Assembly: GCF_900156605.1 (NCBI RefSeq)
Contig: NZ_FTOA01000001.1
Span: 124,001-188,000, forward strand
DNA length: 64,000 nt
From: Insolitispirillum peregrinum
GTDB lineage: Bacteria > Pseudomonadota > Alphaproteobacteria > Rhodospirillales > Rhodospirillaceae
Direction of reading: 5' to 3'
Shown piece by piece: positions 43,219-52,420 of this stretch (the first letter of the stretch is position 1; every line of letters starts with the position of its first letter). The position numbers and the translations under genes are program-made. The notes below the pieces were generated by a model. It was given only the letters and a program-made list of their open reading frames with translations. It was not told the origin of the DNA and ran no database searches.

Positions 43219-43629
43219 TCAGAATGTGCTGTGCGTTTTGGTCAGCGTCGTCGTGCTCACCTTCCCGGAGGCGTCGTATTCGACATTCAGCATCTGCATG
43301 TCGACAAAACGGCGCGAATACGAGGTAAAGGTGTGGCTGTAGACATGAGCGGTCTTGCCGTTGGACAGGGCCGATGTCGACAGCGGAGCCCCCAGCATCT
43401 GGACGACTCGTTCTTTTGGCGTTCCAACCGGGATCAGCGCCTTGATGCTGGTTTCGTCAACATTGGCCAGCATTGCCGGACCTTCATCCTTGTCGGCCAA
43501 AGCACCACCGGCGGCGTAGGGATTGGCATAGTAGGGATCGTAAGGCATACAGCCCGATGTCGCCAGAGCCAGGCCAAGCGCAGACAACGAGAGTGCTTTC
43601 ACAGACAGGTTCCGCAACATGGTATGCAT
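43219..43629 (-). CDS. Lipoprotein of SmpA/OmlA (BamE-like) type
   Basis: A 136-residue protein with a lipoprotein signal whose lipobox is LATSGC, with the lipidated Cys at C27. The mature part includes ALIPVGTPKERVVQMLGAPL, which has the BamE/OmlA pattern of a short loop then a helix and a G-x-P turn, followed by beta strands (AHVYSHTFTSYS, DMQMLNVEYDASGKVS). It probably sits in the outer membrane facing the periplasm. ATG at 43629 is chosen because AGGAG is 7 bp upstream. I am not certain it is BamE itself. Confidence 0.78.
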   Translation of the reverse strand: MHTMLRNLSVKALSLSALGLALATSGCMPYDPYYANPYAAGGALADKDEGPAMLANVDETSIKALIPVGTPKERVVQMLGAPLSTSALSNGKTAHVYSHTFTSYSRRFVDMQMLNVEYDASGKVSTTTLTKTHSTF

Positions 43630-43650
43630 TCTTCTCTCCTGTACGGGCAT

Positions 43651-44274
43651 TGATGAATACGTTGAGTATCAAGGTGTCCCGAGTTCAATTCTTGAACGTA
43701 TTAAACGAAATCCAGGATATGCTTACGCTTGGTAGCGTACGCTGATCTGATCTGGACAAGGGTATGATATCATGGGGCTAAAGATATAATAGTTTCTTTT
43801 GAATGTATTGATGATCACTGTTCATTTATTGTGGTGTGATATATTCATCCCGGTTGTGATGGATAGTTATTTGAGATTGTTGTGTTTTCTTGTTCTCGAT
43901 TCGGTCGGGCTGCATTTTTTATGGAGAACTTGACGGCCATCACAGACGGACATGTGCTGCGGGTGTAACAAGGACGTGAGACGTTGAATTTAATCTTGAC
44001 TAAAATAGTCCTGATTATAAACTGGAATGGTTATAAAAAGTCACGCTTTGCTCTAAAGATGCTGAAATATGGCGAATTTTAGGCAGGCGGATTGCCTTGA
44101 AAAAGACACTCTTTACCGACACTCTCAAAAACGTACCAAGCAGTACAACCCGAAGCAGAGCCATCGTCACCGCGTCTGTCAGGGGCTTGAGAAAACCACC
44201 GGGGTCCTCCCCGTCTGGCAGAGGTAATGGGGAAACGCGGTCCTGGAACGGCCTGGAAGTTAGGAGAAACCCGC
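43651..44274. other. Long AT-rich leader/promoter region of rpoH
   Basis: About 620 bp with no convincing gene, clearly AT-rich from 43660 to 44110 in a GC-rich genome. It contains TTGACT with a TATAAA-like stretch near 43997-44021, and CTTGAAAAA at 44096, a partial match to heat-shock promoter boxes. A long multi-promoter leader is common upstream of rpoH in proteobacteria. Individual promoters are not firmly placed. Confidence 0.45.
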
Positions 44275-45207
44275 ATGGCAAAGATCAATGTGTCGGTCCC
44301 GAGTGTCGCAGCAGAAGGCGGCCTGAGCCAGTACATGGAAGCCATCAAGCGCTATCCTTTGCTGCAGCCAAGCGAAGAGCTTGAGCTGGCCTTTCAGTAT
44401 CGTGACCATGGCAGCGAAGCAGCCGGCGTCCGGCTGATTACCAGCCATCTGCGACTGGTGGCCAAAATAGCCATGGGGTACCGCTATTACGGCCTGCCGG
44501 TGGCTGACCTGATTTCCGAAGGGAATCTGGGCCTGCTGCGCGCCGTGCAGAAATTCGAGCCGGAAAAGGGCTTCCGTCTGGCCACCTATGCCATGTGGTG
44601 GATCAAGGCCTCGATCAACGAATACGTCCTGAATTCGTGGTCGCTGGTCAAGGTCGGTACCGTCGCGGCACAGAAGAAGCTGTTCTTCAACCTGCGCAAG
44701 ATGAAGGCCCGGCTGGGCGTCTATGAAGACAGCGAGCTGACGCCGGAACAGGCCACATGGATTGCCACCGAACTGTCGGTGCCGGTCGAGGAAGTCCATG
44801 CGATGAACCGCCGCCTGTCGCGGCAGGATGCCTCGCTGGATGTGCCGGTCAGCGAAGATGGTGAACTCAGCCGGATGGACATGCTGGTTGATGACCGGGC
44901 CAGCCAGGAAGACGAACTGGCCTCGAAGCAGGAACGTCATCTGGGCTCGCAACTGCTGAAAGACGCACTGGAAACCCTGAACGACCGGGAACGCCATATC
45001 CTGACCGAACGCCGTCTGCGCTCGGCTCCGATCACGCTGGAGGATCTGGGCAAGGAATACGGCATTTCGCGCGAACGGGTGCGCCAGATCGAAAACCGCG
45101 CTTTTGAAAAGCTGCAAACCGCCGTGCGCAAGGCGGCGGCGGCGCTGGAAAGTCCGGGCCGTCGGGCCATCGGGGCGCTGCGCTCGCTGTCGTCGTCGAT
45201 GTCGTAA
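44275..45207 (+). CDS. rpoH: Heat-shock sigma factor RpoH (sigma-32)
   Basis: A 310-residue group 3 sigma factor. Region 2 is readable in LISEGNLGLLRAVQKFEPEK, ending GFRLATYAMWWIKASINEYV, and region 4 in ITLEDLGKEYGISRERVRQI then ENRAFEKLQ. The RpoH-box segment AAQKKLFFNLRKMK is present, separating it from RpoD. AGGAG lies 8 bp before the ATG at 44275. It directs transcription of heat-shock chaperone and protease genes. A hairpin follows and topB lies downstream. Some alphaproteobacteria carry two or more rpoH genes; only one is seen here. Confidence 0.96.
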   Translation: MAKINVSVPSVAAEGGLSQYMEAIKRYPLLQPSEELELAFQYRDHGSEAAGVRLITSHLRLVAKIAMGYRYYGLPVADLISEGNLGLLRAVQKFEPEKGFRLATYAMWWIKASINEYVLNSWSLVKVGTVAAQKKLFFNLRKMKARLGVYEDSELTPEQATWIATELSVPVEEVHAMNRRLSRQDASLDVPVSEDGELSRMDMLVDDRASQEDELASKQERHLGSQLLKDALETLNDRERHILTERRLRSAPITLEDLGKEYGISRERVRQIENRAFEKLQTAVRKAAAALESPGRRAIGALRSLSSSMS

Positions 45208-45235
45208 CCGACCCTGTTTCCGGGGTGATGCTGCG

Positions 45236-45271
45236 GGCTCCTTTGCGCTGTGCAAAGGGGCCTGTTTGCTT
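45236..45271 (+). terminator. Probable terminator after rpoH
   Basis: The stem GGCTCCTTTGC / GCAAAGGGGCC (11 bp, one wobble) is followed by a weak T-rich stretch TGTTTGCTTT. It lies 28 bp after the rpoH stop and before topB. Confidence 0.62.
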
Positions 45272-45315
45272 TACAGAGGCAGTCCTTCTGCGTCCTGCTG
45301 TGGCTGCCTGTCCTG

Positions 45316-47193
45316 ATGCGCCTGATCATTGCTGAAAAACCTCAAGTGGCGTCGGCAATTGCTGGTGCCTTTGCCGGGCCGGGCCATCCCGATGGAGCCA
45401 GCTTTCGCCTGTTGAATGGCGATCAGGTGACCTGGCTGTTCGGTCATGTCCTGCGGCTGGGCGACCCGGAAGACCATGACCCGGCGGTGGAACGCTGGTC
45501 GTGGGCGACGCTGCCGTTATCGTGGCCGGTCAGCCATCACCTTGTGCCGCAGTATGCCGACCATGTGCAGGCGGTGGTGGCGTTGGCCCGACAGGCCGAG
45601 GCCCTGATCCATGCCGGAGACCCCGATGCCGAAGGGCAACGGGTGGTTGACGAGCTGATTGACTGGGCCGGGCTGGAGCACCTGCCATGCTGGCGGGTGA
45701 TGATCAACGACCTGACCCCCCAGCCGGTTCGTCAGGCGTTTGAACAGATGCAGGACAACCGCCTGTATCGACCGCTGTCGCGCTCGGTGCTGGTGCGGGC
45801 GGTGTGTGACCAGCGCTATGGCTATAACCTGACCCGCGCCTATACGCTGGCCGGACGGCAGCGCGGGGAGGGCGGGGTGCTGTCGGTTGGCCGGGTTCAG
45901 ACGCCGATGCTGGGGTTGGTGGTCGCCCGCGACAGGGCCCATGAACAGCATCGTCCGCATACCGTCCATCACCTGCAGGCGTTGCTGTCCCTGCCGGGGG
46001 TGAGCGAACCGCTGTGGGCAGACTGGCTGCCGCTGGAAGACGATGGTCTGGATGATGACGGGCGGGTGGTGGACCCGGAGGTGGCCCGGCGGGCGGCGGA
46101 ACAGGTGCGGGCTCCCGGTGCGCTGGTCCAGTCGGTGACGCAGGAGGATTTGGCCGCCGAGGTGCCGTTGCCCTATAACCTGCTGACCCTGCAGGCGGAT
46201 GCGGCGGCGCTGCATGGCCTGTTGCCATGGCAGGTCAGCGACGCCACCCAACGGCTGCGCGATCACCACAACGCCATTACCTATAACCGTTCCGATTGCC
46301 GCTATCTGCACCCGCCCCGGCCCGAGGAGGCCGCTGCGGTGCTGGCATCGCTGGTGCCGTGGATGGAACAGGCCCGGCAGGCGGACGCCCATCATCGGGG
46401 CGCGGCGTTCGACAGTGCGCAGGTGGGGGCGCATCATGCGATTATCCCGACTGGCCGTGTTCCGTCACCATCGGCCCTGTCCGAGGCCGAACGGCAGGTT
46501 TATGACCTGATTGCCCGCCTGTATGTCGGCCAGTTCTTTCCGGCGCACCAGGGACGGGAAACGCTGGTGACGGTGGTCGCTGGCGGGCATCTGTTGCAGG
46601 TGGGGGGGCAAACCGTGCAGAGGTCGGGCTGGCAGGATGTTTTGATCCCCGGTCAGGGCCTCGAACCACAGGAGCGGGCACCGACCATCACCGGCCCGCT
46701 GGCCGAGGCTTTGGGCGCGGTGCGTCGTGGGCAACAGGCGACGGTCGTCGATGTGCGCGTTACACCGCGCCTGACACCGCCACCGCCGCGATACCGGGTG
46801 CAGACACTGTTGCTTGATCTGGCGCAGGTGGCCAGATATGTGCGTGACCCGGCGATCCGGCGGCTGTTGCTGGACAAGGACCGGGGCAAGGCGCATGAGC
46901 GCGGTGGGCTGGGAACGCCAGCAACGCGGGATGCGCTGTTACAGACGCTGATCCGGCGTGGATTGCTGGAGATCAACGGTCAGGAGGTCCGCTCGACCAT
47001 GCGTGGCAAGGCGCTGTGTGCGGCCCTGCCACCGCTGGCAACCGGCCCCGATCTGACGGCGTTGTGGCACCACCTGTTCCGCCAGATTGCCGACGGCACC
47101 CGTACCGAGGACAGCGTTCTGGCCGAAATTGACGCCTTCATCGCTGACGAGGTGGCACGGGTGCGGCGAGCATCTCCAGCTCAGGCTACCTGA
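45316..47193 (+). CDS. topB: DNA topoisomerase III (type IA)
   Basis: A 625-residue type IA topoisomerase that passes single DNA strands and resolves linked molecules. The Toprim domain starts MRLIIAEKPQVASAIAGAF, with DPDAEGQ as the acidic motif. The catalytic tyrosine is Y323 in AITYNRSDCRYL. SVGRVQTPMLGLVVARD is the conserved motif before it. It is slightly shorter than E. coli TopB and lacks a C-terminal zinc finger, so its activity could be more restricted. It starts after the rpoH terminator and its 3' end overlaps that of the convergent hemerythrin gene by 13 bp. Confidence 0.92.
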   Translation: MRLIIAEKPQVASAIAGAFAGPGHPDGASFRLLNGDQVTWLFGHVLRLGDPEDHDPAVERWSWATLPLSWPVSHHLVPQYADHVQAVVALARQAEALIHAGDPDAEGQRVVDELIDWAGLEHLPCWRVMINDLTPQPVRQAFEQMQDNRLYRPLSRSVLVRAVCDQRYGYNLTRAYTLAGRQRGEGGVLSVGRVQTPMLGLVVARDRAHEQHRPHTVHHLQALLSLPGVSEPLWADWLPLEDDGLDDDGRVVDPEVARRAAEQVRAPGALVQSVTQEDLAAEVPLPYNLLTLQADAAALHGLLPWQVSDATQRLRDHHNAITYNRSDCRYLHPPRPEEAAAVLASLVPWMEQARQADAHHRGAAFDSAQVGAHHAIIPTGRVPSPSALSEAERQVYDLIARLYVGQFFPAHQGRETLVTVVAGGHLLQVGGQTVQRSGWQDVLIPGQGLEPQERAPTITGPLAEALGAVRRGQQATVVDVRVTPRLTPPPPRYRVQTLLLDLAQVARYVRDPAIRRLLLDKDRGKAHERGGLGTPATRDALLQTLIRRGLLEINGQEVRSTMRGKALCAALPPLATGPDLTALWHHLFRQIADGTRTEDSVLAEIDAFIADEVARVRRASPAQAT

Positions 47194-47573
47194 CGAGCGG
47201 CAAAGGCGGCGGTGGCCGAGTCCATGGTGTTGCGGTGCAGGATGAACCATTGCGGCACCTGATCGCCGACATAGGCGCGGGCAAAGGCGATGTTGCCCTT
47301 GTCGACATGGGCGCGGAAGCGGCGCATTTCGGCCAGTACGCGGCCATGTTCGCCCTTGTGGCAATCGATGGCGAAAAAGCCGGTCTGCTCCATCAGGGCT
47401 TCTTCGCGGGCGAAGTGGGCCACGGTGTGATCATACAGACGATCAAACAGGGCGGGCAGGTCGGCATCACTGGCCGCGACGCAGGCATTGACCAGCGCCA
47501 GAAACTCTTCGTGGTCGTGGTCCATGAAATCGACGCCGACCGACAGATCGGGGGTCCAAGTCAGGGTGCTCAT
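47181..47573 (-). CDS. Bacteriohemerythrin
   Basis: A 130-residue O2-binding di-iron protein. Ligands are readable as H21 (DHDHEEF), H53/E57 (HFAREE), H72/H76 (HKGEH) and H113/D118 (HRNTMD). The family binds oxygen reversibly and is common in microaerophilic or motile bacteria. GGAGAG lies upstream of the ATG. Its 3' end overlaps the topB 3' end. It may buffer oxygen for the cytochromes and oxidoreductases coded nearby; this is inference. Confidence 0.93.
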   Translation of the reverse strand: MSTLTWTPDLSVGVDFMDHDHEEFLALVNACVAASDADLPALFDRLYDHTVAHFAREEALMEQTGFFAIDCHKGEHGRVLAEMRRFRAHVDKGNIAFARAYVGDQVPQWFILHRNTMDSATAAFAARQVA

Positions 47574-47676
47574 GATGGCTCTCCGAAAGGCTGTGTGCGA
47601 TGACTGTTTGTCTCACAGGGGCGGGGGGAGCATCCTTGACCATAATCAAATTAAGGTCATTTTGCACGCGTGCTTG

Positions 47677-48537
47677 TTACGGGGCGAGCAGCGACCGCAC
47701 ACGGTCGGCGGTGGCCAGCGGGCGGGCCAGCAGGCGCGCGACCTCGGCTAGCCGCTGCAACGGCTCGGCGGGGGAGGCGGCAAGGCTGCCATCGGGACGC
47801 CACAGGTTGTTTTCAAAGCCCACCCGCGGGTGGCCTCCCAGACAGAGGGCGGCTGCGGCGCTGGCCGATTCTTCCGGGCCAAAGGCGCACAGGCTCCACG
47901 GGCGCGGGAACAGGCTGCTGCTTTGGGTGGCTTGCCAGCGGTCGATGAAACAGGCTGCATCGGTCGGGGTGGACCGCTGGCCGTCGGCATAGCGGCCCAG
48001 GACGAACAACGGGAACAGCGGACCATCGGGGATCAGGCCCCGGCGGAGCAGATCACCCAGCCAGATCACCTCGGCTGGAGCATAGAGAATCGGCTGGATC
48101 AGGCACCCTTGCTGATGCAGGTCTGCAAACAGCTCGGCGGCAGCACTTTCGTGGCTGCGGTCGGGGATGAATTCGCGCAGGGCAATCGAAACCGCTTCCG
48201 GGCGGGTGGCCCGGACGACAGCGCGCTGTTCTGCCGGACTGTAACGGCCAACGGCTTCAGTGGTGATCTGGATCACCAGCCGCTCCCCCACCTGCTGCCG
48301 GATGGCGGCGATGGCGTCGCGGTAGGCGTCGGCATCCAGCAGGTGGGTTCCGTCAGCGGCGCGAACGTGCAGATGCAGAATTGACGCCCCAGCCTCCAGA
48401 CAGTTGGCAGCACAGCGGGCCAGTTCGGCGCTGGTCAGCGGGATGGCCGGATGGTCGGCGTGGGTGCGGCGGGCTCCGTTGGGGGCCGAGATCAGGATCA
48501 CCGGATCGGGTGCCAGGGACAACGGAGCCGTGCTCAT
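47677..48537 (-). CDS. BKACE-family (beta-keto acid cleavage) enzyme
   Basis: A 286-residue DUF849/BKACE enzyme. It has ISAPNGARRTHADHPAIPLT near the start and GASILHLHVRAADGTHLLDA, the zinc-binding core of this TIM-barrel family, which condenses a beta-keto acid with acetyl-CoA. The best-known member is 3-keto-5-aminohexanoate cleavage enzyme of lysine fermentation, but many BKACE proteins use other beta-keto acids. It is 27 bp downstream of an RpiR-type regulator gene on the same strand, so that regulator probably controls it. Confidence 0.88.
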   Translation of the reverse strand: MSTAPLSLAPDPVILISAPNGARRTHADHPAIPLTSAELARCAANCLEAGASILHLHVRAADGTHLLDADAYRDAIAAIRQQVGERLVIQITTEAVGRYSPAEQRAVVRATRPEAVSIALREFIPDRSHESAAAELFADLHQQGCLIQPILYAPAEVIWLGDLLRRGLIPDGPLFPLFVLGRYADGQRSTPTDAACFIDRWQATQSSSLFPRPWSLCAFGPEESASAAAALCLGGHPRVGFENNLWRPDGSLAASPAEPLQRLAEVARLLARPLATADRVRSLLAP

Positions 48538-48564
48538 CGGAGGAGTCCTTTGTTGCGGGTGGCG

Positions 48565-49461
48565 TCAGACCCGGCGCTTGCGCTTGGGTTCCTGCCAATA
48601 GGCTTCAACTTGCCGCAATTGTTGTTCGCGGTCACGCAATGTTTCCACCGCGCCTTCGCCTGCGATGCAGGTCAGGGCACCGAGCACCTGTTGCAGCAGA
48701 GCCTGCGGGGCGACCAGCGAATGGAAAAAATTCGGGCTGGAGGTTTCGGCAATCAGCAGGTGGCGGGCATCATGGGCAATCGGCGCCGTCGGGCTGTCGG
48801 TGATGGCAATGACGGCGGCTCCGGCGCTGTGGGCCAGCTCGACCAGTTCGACGGTATCATGGGCATAGGGGCGGACGCTGAACACCACCAGACAATCCTG
48901 CGGCGCAATGCCGCGCAGGCCGTCAAGATAGGTGCCGCCCGCACCATCGACCAGCCGACAGTCCTCGCGCAGCATCGAACAGCCATAGTGAAAGGAATAG
49001 GCCAGCGAAAAACAACTGCGCAGCCCCAGCACATAGACCCGCCGGACCCGTGACAGGGTTTCGGCGGCGGCCAGAATGGTCGTGCGCTGTTTGTCGTTTT
49101 CACAACAGGCCATTTCCAGCGCGTTGAGATCGGCGTCGGCCATGTCCTTCAGCAGCGCCTCGAGTCCTTCACCGTTCTGGCGGGCGTGCAGGGCACGGGC
49201 GCGGGCTTCATAGGTGCCTTCGCCGCCGCGCAGCCAGTTGCGGTATGGTTCGCGTAGTTCCTCAAAGCCTTCAAAGCCAAGGGCGCGCGCCAGCCGGACC
49301 ATCGTTGACGGCTTGACCCCGGCATGGGCCGCAAGACGGCGCATCGAGGTCAGGGCGACTTCTTCGGGGTGGGCGAGGAGGTAGCGGGCGCCCTGGCGCA
49401 GTTGTGGGCTGAGGCTGTCATAGGCTTGTTGCAACTGGGTAGTGATGACGTCAACGGTCAC
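48565..49461 (-). CDS. RpiR/MurR-family transcriptional regulator
   Basis: A 298-residue regulator with an N-terminal HTH_6 domain (MRRLAAHAGVKPSTMVRLAR, ALGFEGFEELREPYRNWL) and a C-terminal SIS sugar-isomerase fold (about 125-260). The SIS fold reads VRRVYVLGLRSCFSLAYSFH and DCLVVFSVRPYAHDTVELVE. These proteins bind phosphosugars or related ligands. The start is a GTG, with GAGGG just upstream. It is divergent from apt, and a 17 bp palindrome (49614-49630) in the intergenic space may be its operator. Confidence 0.9.
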   Translation of the reverse strand: MTVDVITTQLQQAYDSLSPQLRQGARYLLAHPEEVALTSMRRLAAHAGVKPSTMVRLARALGFEGFEELREPYRNWLRGGEGTYEARARALHARQNGEGLEALLKDMADADLNALEMACCENDKQRTTILAAAETLSRVRRVYVLGLRSCFSLAYSFHYGCSMLREDCRLVDGAGGTYLDGLRGIAPQDCLVVFSVRPYAHDTVELVELAHSAGAAVIAITDSPTAPIAHDARHLLIAETSSPNFFHSLVAPQALLQQVLGALTCIAGEGAVETLRDREQQLRQVEAYWQEPKRKRRV

Positions 49462-49766
49462 GATAGCCCTCGGAACGGACAGAACGGCCCTTGATGCTGC
49501 TCCGGGTCTTTTCCGCGCGGACAGACGGCATCAAGGAGATCCAGAGCCGGTCAGAATCCGCCAGCCTCTGGAAGCGAAACACACTATTGCTGCAGGTAAG
49601 CGTTTGCAACGACTGTTTCAATATGAAACATAGAGGCGTTGCTTATGCCGCAGGCCGTTTTTAGTCTTAACATCTGTGGTCAGAACGCCTAAGAGGTAGG
49701 AAACCGGCCTGCCCGATGAAAGCGGGCTGCTTCCTTTGGCTCTTGCGACGATCAGGGTTGCCTTTC
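49462..49766. other. Divergent intergenic region between the RpiR gene and apt
   Basis: No gene. It contains the palindrome at 49614-49630 and should carry both promoters. Confidence 0.5.
49614..49630. promoter_or_regulatory. Palindrome, candidate RpiR operator
   Basis: TGTTTC-AATAT-GAAACA is a perfect inverted repeat with 6 bp arms, 153 bp before the RpiR start and 137 bp before the apt start. Symmetric TTTC/GAAA sites are commonly proposed for RpiR proteins. Inferred. Confidence 0.5.
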
Positions 49767-50282
49767 ATGGACATCAAAGACCATATCCGCAGCATTCCGG
49801 ACTTTCCCAAGCCGGGCATCAACTTTTACGACATCTCCACCTTGCTGCGGCACCCTGATGCCTGGCAGGTGACCATGGGGCGGATGGCCAAGGCGATCAG
49901 CGTCTGGCAGCCCGACGTGCTGGCCGGGATCGAATCGCGCGGCTTCCTGACCGCGGCACCGCTGGCGCTGAAGCTGGGCTGTGGCTTTGTGATGGTGCGC
50001 AAGCGCGGCAAGCTGCCGGGCGAGACCATCAGTTACAGCTATGATCTGGAATATGGCAGCGACACCATCGAAATTCAGGCCGACGCGGTGAAGCCCGGCC
50101 AGCGGGTGGTGATCATGGACGATCTGCTGGCCACCGGTGGCACCGCTCAGGCAGCGGTCGAGCTGTTCCGCAAGGTCGGGGCCGAAGTGGTCGGCGTGTC
50201 GGCGATCATCGAACTGACCTTTCTGAACGGTCGCAGCCGTCTGGATGTGCCGGTCGAGGCGCTGGTGCAGTACGACGAATAA
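49767..50282 (+). CDS. apt: Adenine phosphoribosyltransferase
   Basis: A 171-residue purine salvage enzyme making AMP from adenine and PRPP. The PRPP-binding loop is [20 protein letters not shown], and [20 protein letters not shown] at the N-terminus is the APT signature. The length is normal. The ATG at 49767 is preceded by AGGG and TTGCC; the frame upstream reads as noise. It stands alone, followed by a hairpin and a convergent pgl gene. Confidence 0.95.
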   Translation: MDIKDHIRSIPDFPKPGINFYDISTLLRHPDAWQVTMGRMAKAISVWQPDVLAGIESRGFLTAAPLALKLGCGFVMVRKRGKLPGETISYSYDLEYGSDTIEIQADAVKPGQRVVIMDDLLATGGTAQAAVELFRKVGAEVVGVSAIIELTFLNGRSRLDVPVEALVQYDE

Positions 50283-50293
50283 CCTGTTGTTTT

Positions 50294-50326
50294 CCCATCC
50301 CCTGCCGCATCGCCACAGGGGATGGG
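50294..50326. terminator. Hairpin between convergent apt and pgl
   Basis: The stem CCCATCCCCTG / CAGGGGATGGG (11 bp, 11-base loop) lies between the two stops. No T-tract follows on either strand, so it may act with Rho or as an RNA-stabilising structure. Confidence 0.6.
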
Positions 50327-50330
50327 TGAC

Positions 50331-51002
50331 TCACGCATCCTGCGGACAGACCACCACCGCCGTCGGCAGGGGGCGTTGCAGGGCATGACAGACCGGCAGA
50401 ATGGCATCATCCTGCGGGTTGTGCAGGGCGCGCTGCCACGGGCCAATCTTGTTGGCCCCAAACACCAGCACCACCAGATGGCCGACCTTGTGCAGGGCGT
50501 CGGCGCTCAGGCTGATCCGCCGCGCTGGCGGGCGGGGGGCGTCGGCAACGATGATCCAGTCCTGATCCTGCCGACGGTGCAGCCGCTGCGGGAACAGCGA
50601 GGCAATATGGCCATCATCGGCCATGCTGACCACTGCCACCGATGACGCCCAGTCAATCTGTCGGCTTTCGGCGGTCGCGGCCTGCTGCGCTTCATCCCAC
50701 AGCGGCGTGATGGTCAGGCTGGCGGATACCATCTGGCGCAGGGCGGTATCATTGCGTTCCGGGTGATGGTCCGGCAGACAGCGTTCATCGCATGGCATGA
50801 TCAGCGGGGCCTGCGCCAGTGCGGCAAGCGGTGTGATCAGTCGGGTCAGTACCCCGGCAATCGAGGCTCCGCCACAGACCAGCAACGCCTGTTGCTTGCC
50901 CGCCGCCACCGGATGACGGCCCAGAGCGTTCAGGACGGTGCGGGCAGCCCGGCTGTTGGCGGCACTGCGGACGGGATAGGGGCTGAGCGTCACGGGGGGC
51001 AT
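50331..51002 (-). CDS. pgl: 6-phosphogluconolactonase (SOL/DevB type)
   Basis: A 223-residue lactonase-like protein. The conserved pieces LIMPCDERCLPDHHPERND (the DER-x4-D/H region) and MADDGHIASLFPQRL (the GEDGHTASLFP motif) identify the pentose-phosphate lactonase family. The first-motif Met-Ala-Asp-Asp replaces the more common Met-Gly-Glu-Asp, a modest deviation. No zwf or edd gene is adjacent in this window, so it is unusually separate from the rest of the pathway. Confidence 0.85.
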   Translation of the reverse strand: MPPVTLSPYPVRSAANSRAARTVLNALGRHPVAAGKQQALLVCGGASIAGVLTRLITPLAALAQAPLIMPCDERCLPDHHPERNDTALRQMVSASLTITPLWDEAQQAATAESRQIDWASSVAVVSMADDGHIASLFPQRLHRRQDQDWIIVADAPRPPARRISLSADALHKVGHLVVLVFGANKIGPWQRALHNPQDDAILPVCHALQRPLPTAVVVCPQDA

Positions 51003-51089
51003 GGATCACCCTGTACAAAAAGACAAAAGCGGCCCACGAAGTGTAGGCCGCTCTGTCGCGAGTGCAATATGTCTTCCGCGTTGTCTGTT

Positions 51090-52262
51090 TTATTGCGCGG
51101 CGTCTGCCAGCATCGGGGCCTGCCGGTAGGAGGCTCCGGCTTTCAGCGCGCCGCTGGCATCCTGCGGCGCATAGACCTTGCCAAAACGGTTGGACAGGAA
51201 CAGGTCGAGCGGGATGTCTTCCTGTCGCACCAGCCCCTGATCGGGCAACGCTCCGGTGGCCAGCAGGTCAACCACCGCACAGATCGCCGAAGCGGTGGTC
51301 AACTGGATGGCGGTCAGGAAGCGGCCATGGACTTCGGCACCGTGGATGGTGGTGGTATAGGTCTGCTGCTGCAACTGACCATCGCGTTCACCGATGGCAT
51401 TGCAGAACAGGATCACCATGTCCTGCTGGGTGCTGGGAATGGCATGGCGGAAGATTTCAGCCAGCAGGTCCGGTCGTTCGGACAGGCGCAGGTCCTGCAA
51501 CAGCAGGCGAACGGCGTCGCGGTGGCCGGGGTAGCGGATCGAGCGATAGTTCAGGCTCTGCACCCGCCCGCTGAGGGTATCGGCCAGCGTCCCCAGCCCG
51601 CCCGAAGTGTTGAAGGCTTCGTAGTGAATGCCATCGACCGAGAACTCTTCCCGCTCGGCCAGCGCCGGAACCGAAGTCTTGTGGCCGTTGACCACCGCTT
51701 CGCACGGCTGGATGTACTCGTTGATCAGGCCTTCCGGGCTCCAGGTCAGGGCATAGTTCAGGCCGTTGGTCGGATAGCGCGGCAGGGCACCAACGCGCAG
51801 GTGCAGGCTCTTCAGGTGGTCAAAGCGGCGGGCCAGATCGCCCCCGATCACCGACACCGCCCCTGGAGCCAGACCACACTGCGGGATCAGGGCGCCGGGC
51901 TGGTTTTTGGTCGCCAGCGCCGAGACGATTTTGGTGCTGGCGACATCTTCGGTCAGGTCGAAATAATGCGCCCCCACCGCATGGGCCGCCTGCGCCACCA
52001 GCGCCGTCAGGCTGTACGGCAGGGCGTTGATCACCCCCCAATGCCCCTGACAGGCGGCACGCACCGCCGCCGGGTCGTGGGCATCAACCACCTCGCCGTC
52101 AATCGGCTGGCGGCTGGCAGCCGACAGCCCGGCCAGCGTTTCCAGTGACTCTGCCTTGCTGTCAACCAGCCGCACCCGATAGTCACCGGTTCCGGCCAGC
52201 AACAGCGCAATGGTCTGACCGATCCGGCCTGCTCCGAAAATCACCACCGACAGCTTTGACAT
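51090..52262 (-). CDS. Saccharopine dehydrogenase-like oxidoreductase
   Basis: A 390-residue Rossmann protein of the saccharopine-dehydrogenase family (Lys9/LysX-type). The dinucleotide loop is VIFGAGRIGQTIALLL (8-22), then INALPYSLTALVAQAAHAVG and YFDLTEDVASTKIV. Members act on alpha-aminoadipic-semialdehyde-type adducts or carboxynorspermidine; the exact substrate is not clear. GGAGG lies 8 bp before the ATG. It is divergent from an Lrp/AsnC regulator that probably controls it. Confidence 0.85.
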   Translation of the reverse strand: MSKLSVVIFGAGRIGQTIALLLAGTGDYRVRLVDSKAESLETLAGLSAASRQPIDGEVVDAHDPAAVRAACQGHWGVINALPYSLTALVAQAAHAVGAHYFDLTEDVASTKIVSALATKNQPGALIPQCGLAPGAVSVIGGDLARRFDHLKSLHLRVGALPRYPTNGLNYALTWSPEGLINEYIQPCEAVVNGHKTSVPALAEREEFSVDGIHYEAFNTSGGLGTLADTLSGRVQSLNYRSIRYPGHRDAVRLLLQDLRLSERPDLLAEIFRHAIPSTQQDMVILFCNAIGERDGQLQQQTYTTTIHGAEVHGRFLTAIQLTTASAICAVVDLLATGALPDQGLVRQEDIPLDLFLSNRFGKVYAPQDASGALKAGASYRQAPMLADAAQ

Positions 52263-52366
52263 GGGAATGCCTCCAAGGGGTTATGAGGTGTTGCTCTCCC
52301 TATGATATGACCGGAACGGGCTGTCGAAGTGAACCCTGCAGACCGTTGAAAAGCGGTGTTTGTTGC

Positions 52367-52398
52367 GACAGAATGACGATAGTTCCGACGAAATGACG
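52367..52398. promoter_or_regulatory. Direct repeats, candidate Lrp-type binding site
   Basis: GACAGAATGACG (52367-52378) and GACGAAATGACG (52387-52398) are repeated 20 bp apart (10 of 12 match), two helical turns, in the divergent space between the saccharopine-dehydrogenase-like gene and the Lrp gene. Confidence 0.45.
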
Positions 52399-52420
52399 GA
52401 TGGCTTGGGGGGAAGACAGG

